A stretch of 64,000 nt of DNA, from the NCBI RefSeq assembly GCF_009764265.1, contig NZ_RWIR01000077.1:1-64000 (forward strand). The letters run 5' to 3'. Below are positions 57,561-64,000 of this stretch, in pieces. This DNA comes from Pseudomonas sp. PB101 (GTDB taxonomy: Bacteria; Pseudomonadota; Gammaproteobacteria; Pseudomonadales; Pseudomonadaceae). Made by a program: the position numbers and the translations under genes. Numbering within the stretch: position 1 is the first letter of the stretch; each line of letters starts with the position of its first letter. The notes beneath the pieces are model-generated. The model worked only from the letters and a program-made list of their open reading frames with translations, was not told the origin of the DNA and ran no database searches.

Positions 57561-57574
57561 GCCCGCAGAAAAGC

Positions 57575-57599
57575 AAAAAGGCCCTTGTGGGGCCTTTTT
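57575..57599 (-). terminator. Bidirectional terminator between rsmZ and fdxA
   Basis: AAAAAGGCCC-TTGTG-GGGCCTTTTT. On the minus strand it ends the fdxA transcript, 18 bases after its stop, and it backs up the rsmZ terminator on the plus strand. Confidence 0.85.
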
Positions 57600-57616
57600 C
57601 GCGAACGCGGGGGTAA

Positions 57617-57940
57617 TCAGCGTTCGAGGTCTGCGATCTTGCCTGGCTTGCCGTCCCATTCCGCGGAATCGGGCATTGGATCCTTGCGTTCGGTGATGTT
57701 CGGCCAGATATCGGCCAACTCAGCGTTCAGCTCGATGAAGTTCTCCATGCCGGCCGGAACCTCATCTTCGGAGAAGATAGCCACAGCAGGGCATTCAGGT
57801 TCGCACAGCGCGCAATCGATGCACTCATCCGGGTGAATCACCAGGAAATTCGGGCCTTCGTAAAAGCAGTCCACCGGACAGACTTCTACGCAGTCGGTGT
57901 ACTTGCACTTGATGCAGTTGTCGGTGACGACGAAGGTCAT
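57617..57940 (-). CDS. fdxA: Seven-iron ferredoxin FdxA
   Basis: A 107-residue [3Fe-4S][4Fe-4S] ferredoxin of the Azotobacter FdI type. Cys9, Cys17 and the CP motif Cys21 appear in the first motif (CIKCKYTDCVEVCPVDCF), then CIDCALCEPECP. The C-terminal helix region (ENFIELNAELADIWPNI) is normal. GAGGAGA precedes the ATG. An 8-bp hairpin (58013-58038) lies in the 142-base gap from mutS. Confidence 0.95.
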   Translation of the reverse strand: MTFVVTDNCIKCKYTDCVEVCPVDCFYEGPNFLVIHPDECIDCALCEPECPAVAIFSEDEVPAGMENFIELNAELADIWPNITERKDPMPDSAEWDGKPGKIADLER

Positions 57941-58082
57941 TTCTAATTTTCTCCTCAGGCGCGGCTTGCTGCGCCCCTTCTCGTAGGGGTCGCCAGGTTC
58001 GGGAGCGATAGTCTGCTGGCCAGGCTATTAGCCAGCAGCATCCCAAACCGCGCGAGATTCTAACAGCTTGCAAGCCGCTGCG

Positions 58083-60662
58083 TTAGATCCGTGTCTTTAG
58101 TGTATAGAGCATTTCTAGAGCACGACGTGGTGTCATGTCGTCCAGGTCGAGCTTGGCCAGGTCATCCAGCACCGGGTGCGGCAGGCTGGCAAACATGTCG
58201 CTTTGCTGTGGAGCAGCCGGTTTGCCCTTGGCAGGTGCCGGCGACTCATGGGGCAGGGCGGTGTCTTCCAGGCGGCTCAAATGCTCGCGCGCACGGGTAA
58301 TGACCTCGGTCGGTACGCCTGCCAGTTGTGCCACGGCCAGGCCGTAACTCTGGCTGGCCGGGCCGGGCAGCACGTGGTGCAGGAACACGATGCGTTCGTT
58401 GTGCTCGGTGGCATTGAGGTGCACGTTGGCTACCAGCGGCTGGGCCTCCGGCAGCACGGTCAGTTCGAAGTAGTGAGTGGCGAACAGCGTGTAGGCACGC
58501 AGATGCGCCAGGCGTTCGGCCGCCGCCCATGCCAGCGACAGACCGTCGAAGGTACTGGTGCCGCGCCCGACTTCGTCCATCAGCACCAGGCTGCGCTCGG
58601 TGGCGTTGTGCAGAATGTTCGCGGTTTCGCTCATTTCCACCATGAAGGTCGAGCGCCCGCCGGCCAGGTCATCGCTGGAGCCGATCCGGGTGAAGATGCG
58701 GTCGACCAGCGACAACTCGCAACTGGCCGCCGGCACGAAGCTGCCGATGTGCGCCAGGAGCACGATCAATGCGGTCTGACGCATGTAGGTGGATTTACCG
58801 CCCATGTTCGGACCGGTAATCACCAGCATGCGAGTGTTGTCATCCAGGCTCAGGTCGTTGGCCACGAACGGCGTGGTCAATACTTGCTCGACCACCGGGT
58901 GACGACCCTGGCTGATGCGCATGCAAGGCTCGCTGACGAAGCGCGGGCAGTTCAGGTCGAGGTTCAGCGCTCGCTCGGCCAGGTTGCTCAACACGTCAAG
59001 TTCGGCCAGAGCGCCGGCGGTGTCCTGCAGGGGTGGCAGCTGGCTGATCAGATCTTCGAGCAGCGCCTCGTACAGCATCTTCTCGCGGGCCAGTGCGCGG
59101 CTCTTGGCTGACAGTGCCTTGTCTTCGAACGCCTTGAGTTCCGGCGTAATGAAACGCTCGGCACCTTTGAGCGTCTGGCGGCGGATATAGTCGGCCGGTG
59201 CCGATTCCGCCTGCTTGCTCGGCAGCTCGATGAAGTAACCGTGGATGCGGTTGTAACCGACCTTCAGGTGCGACAGGCCGGTGCGGGCTTTTTCCCGTGC
59301 TTCGAGGTCGATCAGGAATTGACCGGCGTTTTCACTCAGCGACTGCAGTTCGTCGAGTTCGCTGTCGTAGCCGGTTTTCAGCACGCCGCCGTCACGAATG
59401 ACCGCGGGCGGATTGTCGATGATGGCTTTTTCCAGGAGCGCCGCCAATTCCGGGTAGGTGCTGGTGATGGTGGCGAGTTGCTGGAGGTGGGGGGCTTCGA
59501 GCTCCGTCATTGCCACTTGCAGTGCAGGCAATGCACCCAAGGCGTCGCGCAAGCGGGCGAGGTCGCGTGGGCGGGCATTGCGCAGGCCGATCCGCGCGAG
59601 GATCCGCTCGATGTCACCGATCTCCTTGAGCTGCGGTTGCAGCCTTTCAAAGCGGTAGCCGTCGAGAAGGCAGGTGATCGAAGTCTGACGCGCCAACAGC
59701 ACGGTCAAATCGCGTAACGGGCGATTCAGCCAGCGGGTCAGCAGGCGACTGCCCATGGCGGTCTGGCAACGGTCCACCACCGATTGCAGGGTGTTGTCGC
59801 GGCCGCCGGCCAGGTTGGTGTCGAGCTCCAGGTTGCGACGGCTGGCGCCATCGAGCACCACGGTGTCGTCCAGGCGCTCATGACGCAGGCTGCGCAAATG
59901 GGGTAGGGCGGTACGCTGGGTTTCCTTGGCGTAGGCCAGCAGGCAGCCGGCGGCGCCGATCGCCAGGGTCAGGTTTTCGCAGCCAAAGCCTTTGAGATCC
60001 TGGGTCGAGAATTGCTGGCACAGGCTTTTGAACGCCGAATCGCGCTCGAAATCCCATGGCGCACGACGGCGTACGCCGCGGCGCTTTTCCGCCGGCAAGT
60101 CCTTGGGCCAATCATCCGGGATCAGCAGTTCCACCGGGTTGACCCGCTCCAGCTCCGCCAGCAGATTTTCCCAACCCTTGATCTCCAGTACGCTGAAGTT
60201 GCCGCTGGTGATGTCCAGCACCGCCAGGCCGAACAGGCGTTCATCACCCAGCACGGCAGCGATCAGATTGTCCCGACGCTCATCCAACAGCGCCTCGTCA
60301 CTCACCGTCCCTGGCGTGATGATGCGCACAACCTGGCGCTCCACCGGCCCTTTGCTGGTGGCCGGGTCGCCGACCTGCTCACAGATCACCACCGATTCGC
60401 CAAGCTTCACCAGTTTTGCCAGGTAACCTTCGGCGGCATGGTAAGGAATCCCGCACATCGGAATCGCCTGCCCGGCCGACTGCCCGCGAGCGGTCAGGGT
60501 GATGTCCAGCAACTTGGCGGCCTTCTTCGCGTCTTCATAGAAGATCTCGTAGAAGTCGCCCATGCGGTAGAACATCAGCTGGTCCGGGTGCTGGTTTTTC
60601 AGGCGCCAGTACTGTTGCATCATGGGGGTGTGGGAGGACAGGTCGGAGACGGCTTTATTCAT
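58083..60662 (-). CDS. mutS: DNA mismatch repair protein MutS
   Basis: An 859-residue mismatch sensor. The mismatch-reading Phe-X-Glu is Phe37/Glu39 in MGDFYEIF. Walker A is GPNMGGKST (617-625), and DEVGRGTSTFDG is Walker B plus signature. Near the C terminus QQSDMFASL looks like a beta-clamp-binding motif. No truncation is seen. The Walker region and length match family norms. Confidence 0.98.
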   Translation of the reverse strand: MNKAVSDLSSHTPMMQQYWRLKNQHPDQLMFYRMGDFYEIFYEDAKKAAKLLDITLTARGQSAGQAIPMCGIPYHAAEGYLAKLVKLGESVVICEQVGDPATSKGPVERQVVRIITPGTVSDEALLDERRDNLIAAVLGDERLFGLAVLDITSGNFSVLEIKGWENLLAELERVNPVELLIPDDWPKDLPAEKRRGVRRRAPWDFERDSAFKSLCQQFSTQDLKGFGCENLTLAIGAAGCLLAYAKETQRTALPHLRSLRHERLDDTVVLDGASRRNLELDTNLAGGRDNTLQSVVDRCQTAMGSRLLTRWLNRPLRDLTVLLARQTSITCLLDGYRFERLQPQLKEIGDIERILARIGLRNARPRDLARLRDALGALPALQVAMTELEAPHLQQLATITSTYPELAALLEKAIIDNPPAVIRDGGVLKTGYDSELDELQSLSENAGQFLIDLEAREKARTGLSHLKVGYNRIHGYFIELPSKQAESAPADYIRRQTLKGAERFITPELKAFEDKALSAKSRALAREKMLYEALLEDLISQLPPLQDTAGALAELDVLSNLAERALNLDLNCPRFVSEPCMRISQGRHPVVEQVLTTPFVANDLSLDDNTRMLVITGPNMGGKSTYMRQTALIVLLAHIGSFVPAASCELSLVDRIFTRIGSSDDLAGGRSTFMVEMSETANILHNATERSLVLMDEVGRGTSTFDGLSLAWAAAERLAHLRAYTLFATHYFELTVLPEAQPLVANVHLNATEHNERIVFLHHVLPGPASQSYGLAVAQLAGVPTEVITRAREHLSRLEDTALPHESPAPAKGKPAAPQQSDMFASLPHPVLDDLAKLDLDDMTPRRALEMLYTLKTRI

Positions 60663-60812
60663 CGGATTGTCAGGAAGCTCGTTGAAAGAGGTGGGGCAAA
60701 AGCGGGGCGACGGCCAGGCTTTTCCGCGATGGGCGCAAGGTTACCATGGGCGGTCTTCCCGACGCAGGCATCGCGGTCGGGTGGCATCTTTTACGATGCA
60801 AAAATCATGTTA

Positions 60813-60827
60813 TGCATAGATTATGCA
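60813..60827. promoter_or_regulatory. Candidate repressor operator before the PrtR-like gene
   Basis: Inverted repeat TGCATA-GAT-TATGCA, 36 bases upstream of the repressor ATG. A related inverted repeat stands upstream of the holin gene. The 200-base mutS-repressor gap (60663-60863) holds nothing else I can name. Confidence 0.55.
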
Positions 60828-60863
60828 AATTGGCATTTGTCTTCTTCGATAAGAACAAGCACT

Positions 60864-61607
60864 ATGCGTGATATGCAAAAACGCAACGTATCAACTGTCT
60901 TGAGAGCATTGCTCGATCAGCACGGGATCTCCCCCACGGAGCTTCACCGTCGTACCGGCGTGCCTCAATCCACGCTCTCGCGCATTCTCGGCGGGAAGAT
61001 CGTCGATCCTTCGGATAAACATATTTCGAAGATCGCCGAGTATTTCTCCGTGAGCACCGACCAGTTGCGTGGCCGCGCGAAGGTCGCGCCTGCCTCTAAC
61101 GCCGGGCGCGCTCCCGAGCATTCGGAACTCAAGGATATAAGTCTGTGGGACGACGATACCCCCGTCGATGACGACGAGGTGTCGGTCCCCTTTCTTCGTG
61201 AGGTTGAATTGGCTGCGGGATCGGGAAGATTCGTCATCGAAGAAAGCGAGCGCTCTAGCCTGCGCTTCGGAAAGCGTAGCCTGCGCCATAATGGCGTGCA
61301 GTTCGACCAGGCCAAATGCGTCACAGTGCGGGGCAACAGCATGTTGCCGGTATTGCGCGATGGCGCCACGGTCGGCGTGAATGCCGGCAAGTGCGGCATT
61401 GGCGATATCGTTGACGGCGACCTTTATGCGATCAATCACAATGGTCAATTACGGGTGAAGCAGTTGTATCGTCTACCGACCGGGATTCGCCTGCGCAGCT
61501 TCAACCGCGACGAACATCCGGATGAAGACTACACCTTTCAGGAAATCCAGGAGGAGCCGATTGTCATCCTCGGGCATGTCTTCTGGTGGGGCATGTACGC
61601 CCGTTAG
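60864..61607 (+). CDS. LexA/CI-type (PrtR-like) autocleavable repressor
   Basis: A 247-residue two-domain repressor. The N-terminal XRE helix-turn-helix spans about 8-65 (ISPTELHRRTGVPQSTLSRI). An acidic linker precedes the S24 (LexA-like) C-terminal domain with cleavage site Ala118-Gly119 (VELAAGSGRF), nucleophile Ser159 (VRGNSMLPVL) and Lys199 (QLRVKQLYRL). All elements for RecA-stimulated self-cleavage are present, so it should act as an SOS-sensitive switch. In relatives this gene between mutS and cinA controls tailocin (R/F-pyocin-like) clusters. A longer in-frame reading from 60012 is antisense to mutS and rejected. It has a terminator (61627-61653). Confidence 0.9.
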   Translation: MRDMQKRNVSTVLRALLDQHGISPTELHRRTGVPQSTLSRILGGKIVDPSDKHISKIAEYFSVSTDQLRGRAKVAPASNAGRAPEHSELKDISLWDDDTPVDDDEVSVPFLREVELAAGSGRFVIEESERSSLRFGKRSLRHNGVQFDQAKCVTVRGNSMLPVLRDGATVGVNAGKCGIGDIVDGDLYAINHNGQLRVKQLYRLPTGIRLRSFNRDEHPDEDYTFQEIQEEPIVILGHVFWWGMYAR

Positions 61608-61626
61608 AACCTGTACGCTCAGATAA

Positions 61627-61653
61627 AACCCGCTTCTCGAGCGGGTTTTTTTT
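61627..61653 (+). terminator. Terminator of the repressor gene
   Basis: AACCCGC-TTCTCGA-GCGGGTT followed by six T's. Confidence 0.88.
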
Positions 61654-61707
61654 CGTGTGCTGAAAGCATTGGATTGTCTTGTTCGATGCGTTTGTGCATT
61701 GACTGAA

Positions 61708-61723
61708 TATGCATCAGTGCATA
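61708..61723. promoter_or_regulatory. Candidate repressor operator before the holin gene
   Basis: Perfect inverted repeat TATGCA-TCAG-TGCATA, 46 bases before the holin ATG. An extra half site TGCAT lies at 61695-61699. It shares half sites with the inverted repeat at 60813. Confidence 0.55.
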
Positions 61724-61769
61724 ATCTGGTTGCCTATCTGGCGTAATCATTCACTCAAGGAGGCATGAA

Positions 61770-62111
61770 ATGACCGCTGAGCAATATGCGTTGCTGGACA
61801 TGCCTCTGTGGCTGGTCATCAGCCTGCCAATACTCGGTGGCGTTACCGGTGAAATGTGGCGTGCCGACAAAGAGGGCGTTCGTGGTTGGTCCCTTGTCCG
61901 GCGTCTGAGCCTGCGGTCTGGCTCCAGCATGGTCTGCGGTGCTTCGGTCATCATGCTGCTGCACGCCGCCAATGTTTCCATTTGGGCTGCTTGTGCGGGT
62001 GGTTGCCTGGCAGCGATGGCCGGGACAGACGTCGTTTTGGGGTTGTATGAGCGTTGGGCGGCCAAGCGCCTGGGGATCGGTCATGCCCCTCCCGGTGACG
62101 TCGAAGAATGA
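61770..62111 (+). CDS. Phage/tailocin holin-like protein
   Basis: A 113-residue protein with three hydrophobic segments (about 13-28, 50-67, 71-92) and a charged, hydrophilic C terminus (GLYERWAAKRLGIGHAPPG). It matches, from memory, holins found as the first structural gene of the tailocin/prophage cluster after prtR in P. fluorescens. A strong AAGGAGG site lies upstream. No endolysin, spanin or tail gene follows: the 111 bases to cinA (62112-62222) contain no reading frame of interest. It appears intact but isolated. Confidence 0.78.
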   Translation: MTAEQYALLDMPLWLVISLPILGGVTGEMWRADKEGVRGWSLVRRLSLRSGSSMVCGASVIMLLHAANVSIWAACAGGCLAAMAGTDVVLGLYERWAAKRLGIGHAPPGDVEE

Positions 62112-62228
62112 TACCTGGGCAGGCCTTTTCCAGAGCCTCTGGTTCTTTACATTTTGATCGCTCCAGTCGCTTGCAAGTGCGGTCTGCTCGTGTACGGTTA
62201 ACCCATCCCGCCCCATCAGGAGATGACC

Positions 62229-62729
62229 GTGAAAGTAATCACCCAACTCGCCGCTGACCTTGGCAGGCAATTGCAGGTTCTCAATGCCCACGTCACCACA
62301 GCCGAGTCTTGTACCGGTGGTGGTATCGCCGAGGCAATCACCCGTATCCCCGGGAGTTCGGCCTGGTTCGAGGCCGGTTATGTCACCTACTCCAACCGGC
62401 AGAAAACCCTGCAACTGGATGTCCCGGTGGAGCTGTTCACCAGCGTGGGCGCGGTCAGCCGCGAGGTGGTCGAGGCCATGGTGCGGGGGGCGCAGAAGAA
62501 AAACAGCGCGTATTTTTCCGTGGCGGTCAGTGGTATCGCCGGTCCGGATGGTGGAACGGCAAACAAGCCGGTGGGCACGGTATGGCTGGCCTGGGGCGTT
62601 GGAGACAAGGTGTTCTGTGAGCGGCAGCACTTCCCGGGTGATCGCGATGACGTCCGCCGACAAACGGTGAAGGCCGCGCTAGAGGGGCTGCTGCGGTATG
62701 CCACGGCAGAAATCTCAAATCAGGGGTAG
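62229..62729 (+). CDS. cinA: CinA C-terminal domain: nicotinamide-nucleotide amidohydrolase
   Basis: A 166-residue single-domain CinA (PncC) that deamidates NMN to nicotinate mononucleotide in the NAD salvage/repair cycle. The signature TAESCTGGGIAEAITRIPG holds the catalytic Ser-Thr region, and SGIAGPDGGTANKPVGTVWL is the second. GTG 62229 is preferred because AGGAG lies six bases before it; ATG 62223 touches that site directly. Many bacteria have this domain fused to a COG1058 domain, but a stand-alone form before recA is normal in Pseudomonas. Confidence 0.93.
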   Translation: MKVITQLAADLGRQLQVLNAHVTTAESCTGGGIAEAITRIPGSSAWFEAGYVTYSNRQKTLQLDVPVELFTSVGAVSREVVEAMVRGAQKKNSAYFSVAVSGIAGPDGGTANKPVGTVWLAWGVGDKVFCERQHFPGDRDDVRRQTVKAALEGLLRYATAEISNQG

Positions 62730-62756
62730 GCGATCCGGAATCGCTGTGGAATAATA

Positions 62757-62772
62757 CTGGCTACTTATACAG
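62757..62772 (+). promoter_or_regulatory. LexA (SOS) box of recA
   Basis: CTG-GCTACTTATA-CAG fits the CTG-N10-CAG LexA consensus, 40 bases before the recA ATG, with a -10-like TAATAC overlapping at its left. Confidence 0.85.
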
Positions 62773-62812
62773 GTGTTGGCCGTCAGGCCTTATTGATTAC
62801 GTGAGGACTTTA

Positions 62813-63871
62813 ATGGACGACAACAAGAAGAAAGCCTTGGCTGCGGCCCTGGGTCAGATCGAACGTCAATTCGGCAAGGGTGCCGTAATGCGTATGGGCG
62901 ATCAGGACCGTCAGGCGATCCCGGCCATTTCCACTGGCTCTCTGGGTCTGGACATTGCTCTCGGCATCGGCGGCCTGCCAAAAGGCCGTATCGTTGAAAT
63001 CTACGGTCCTGAATCTTCCGGTAAAACCACGCTGACCTTGTCCGTGATCGCCCAGGCTCAAAAAGCCGGTGCGACCTGCGCATTCGTCGACGCCGAGCAC
63101 GCACTCGACCCTGAATACGCCGGCAAGCTGGGCGTCAACGTCGACGACCTGCTGGTTTCCCAGCCGGACACTGGCGAGCAGGCCCTGGAGATCACCGACA
63201 TGCTGGTGCGTTCCAACGCGGTTGACGTGATCATCGTCGACTCCGTGGCCGCGCTGGTGCCAAAGGCTGAAATCGAAGGCGAAATGGGTGACATGCACGT
63301 GGGCCTGCAAGCCCGTCTGATGTCCCAGGCGCTGCGTAAAATCACCGGTAACATCAAGAACGCCAACTGCCTGGTGATCTTCATCAACCAGATCCGCATG
63401 AAAATCGGTGTGATGTTCGGCAGCCCGGAAACCACCACCGGTGGTAACGCACTGAAGTTCTACGCATCGGTTCGTCTGGACATCCGTCGTACCGGCGCGG
63501 TGAAAGAAGGTGATGAAGTCGTTGGTAGCGAAACCCGCGTCAAGGTTGTGAAGAACAAGGTGGCTTCGCCGTTCCGTCAGGCCGAGTTCCAGATTCTTTA
63601 CGGCAAAGGCATCTACCTCAATGGTGAGATGATCGACCTGGGTGTTCTGCACGGTTTTGTTGAGAAGTCCGGTGCCTGGTATGCCTATGAAGGCACCAAG
63701 ATCGGTCAGGGCAAGGCCAACTCGGCCAAGTTCCTGGCAGACAACCCGGAAATTGCGGCCAAGCTGGAGAAGCAACTGCGTGACAAGCTGCTGTCCCCGT
63801 CATCGGTAGCTGACGCCAAAGCTTCTGCGGTCAAAGAGACCGAAGACGACCTGGTTGACGCTGACATCTGA
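62813..63871 (+). CDS. recA: Recombinase RecA
   Basis: A 352-residue strand-exchange ATPase and SOS co-protease. Walker A is GPESSGKT (65-72), followed by the L1/L2 DNA-binding region (INQIRMKIGVMFGSPETTTG) and an acidic C terminus (KETEDDLVDADI). GAGGACTT precedes the ATG at 62813. The preceding LexA box indicates damage induction. It would also trigger cleavage of the PrtR-like repressor encoded 1.2 kb upstream. Confidence 0.98.
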   Translation: MDDNKKKALAAALGQIERQFGKGAVMRMGDQDRQAIPAISTGSLGLDIALGIGGLPKGRIVEIYGPESSGKTTLTLSVIAQAQKAGATCAFVDAEHALDPEYAGKLGVNVDDLLVSQPDTGEQALEITDMLVRSNAVDVIIVDSVAALVPKAEIEGEMGDMHVGLQARLMSQALRKITGNIKNANCLVIFINQIRMKIGVMFGSPETTTGGNALKFYASVRLDIRRTGAVKEGDEVVGSETRVKVVKNKVASPFRQAEFQILYGKGIYLNGEMIDLGVLHGFVEKSGAWYAYEGTKIGQGKANSAKFLADNPEIAAKLEKQLRDKLLSPSSVADAKASAVKETEDDLVDADI

Positions 63872-63879
63872 TCGAAGCG

Positions 63880-64000
63880 ATGACCGCCGTACTCGATACA
63901 CTCGTCGCAGTGCGACGAACCGCAATGGACCTGCTCGCACGACGCGAGCACGGTCGAGTCGAGCTGACGCGTAAACTGCGTCAGCGCGGCGCCCTCCCTG
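63880..64000 (+). CDS. recX: RecX, 5' end only (runs off the window)
   Basis: The first 40 residues are visible (MTAVLDTLVAVRRTAMDLLA then REHGRVELTRKLRQRGA), matching the first helical repeat of RecX regulators that cap RecA filaments. It begins 8 bases after the recA stop, the normal recA-recX arrangement. The rest is outside the window. Confidence 0.9.
   Translation, partial: MTAVLDTLVAVRRTAMDLLARREHGRVELTRKLRQRGALP

Noticed and set aside
60012..60863. Extended N-terminal reading for the PrtR-like repressor.
   Set aside because: The extra residues are antisense to mutS and unlike any repressor; the XRE domain starts just after the ATG at 60864.
60663..62228. A complete prophage or tailocin between mutS and cinA.
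   Set aside because: Only repressor and holin-like genes are present; no tail, baseplate, integrase or lysozyme sequence is visible in the interval.

Overview
This window looks like chromosomal core sequence from a fluorescent Pseudomonas (P. fluorescens group). The evidence is the gene content and order (plsB; csdA-csdE; dapD; dapC-glnD-map; rpsB-tsf-pyrH-frr-uppS-cdsA-dxr-rseP-bamA-skp-lpxD-fabZ-lpxA-lpxB-rnhB-dnaE-accA; tilS-pyrG-kdsA-eno-ftsB-ispD; ispF-truD-surE-pcm-nlpD-rpoS; rsmZ; fdxA; mutS; cinA; recA; recX), the GC-rich codon usage, and the many Pseudomonas-type REP/REPIN palindromes (GTGGGAGCGAGCTTGCTCGC and variants).

Layout. 1-595 is non-coding: a structured repeat-like element followed by three direct REP copies about 70 bp apart. 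596-2983 holds small accessory or envelope genes: a DUF3077/DUF6124-like protein, a cytoplasmic tandem YscW/YbaY-like protein, a DUF4197 periplasmic protein and a YbaY-type lipoprotein. 3035-22545 is mostly minus-strand housekeeping (plsB, rlmA, dapE, an ndvB-like GH17-GT2 fusion, csdE-csdA, dapD, an ArsC-like reductase, dapC, glnD, map). Plus-strand csp, tcdA and a Na+/H+ antiporter interrupt it, and REPINs sit between many of the genes. 22917-49011 is a long, compact, plus-strand essential region covering translation, UMP, isoprenoid, phospholipid, outer-membrane assembly, lipid A, Pol III alpha, acetyl-CoA carboxylase, CTP, KDO, enolase and cell division. 49008-51978 is a formaldehyde-detoxification module (divergent LysR regulator, frmA, fghA). 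52022-57145 is ispF-truD-surE-pcm-nlpD-rpoS. 57146-57616 contains the small RNA RsmZ with a perfect upstream GacA-type palindrome. 57617-64000 carries fdxA, mutS, a LexA/CI-type (PrtR-like) repressor, a lone holin, cinA, recA and the 5' end of recX.

Most notable: the mutS-cinA interval is a known insertion locus for phage-tail bacteriocins (tailocins) in P. fluorescens relatives. Here it contains only an apparently intact RecA-responsive repressor and an intact-looking holin with its own strong ribosome site, and no tail or lysozyme genes. Inverted TGCATA/TATGCA repeats lie upstream of both genes and could be a shared operator, so this may be a stripped-down SOS-controlled lysis remnant immediately upstream of cinA-recA. 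Other points worth a look are the tandem YscW-domain protein, the ispF ribosome site buried in a terminator-like hairpin that runs into its ATG, REPIN sub-families whose spacers match their arms, and the structured element at the left edge.

Functional links: dapE, dapD and dapC supply diaminopimelate; csdA/csdE with tcdA form the sulfur-dependent tRNA ct6A pathway; dxr, ispD, ispF and uppS belong to isoprenoid and undecaprenyl synthesis; fabZ, lpxA, lpxB, lpxD and kdsA build lipid A-KDO; bamA, skp and rseP handle outer-membrane protein assembly and stress.
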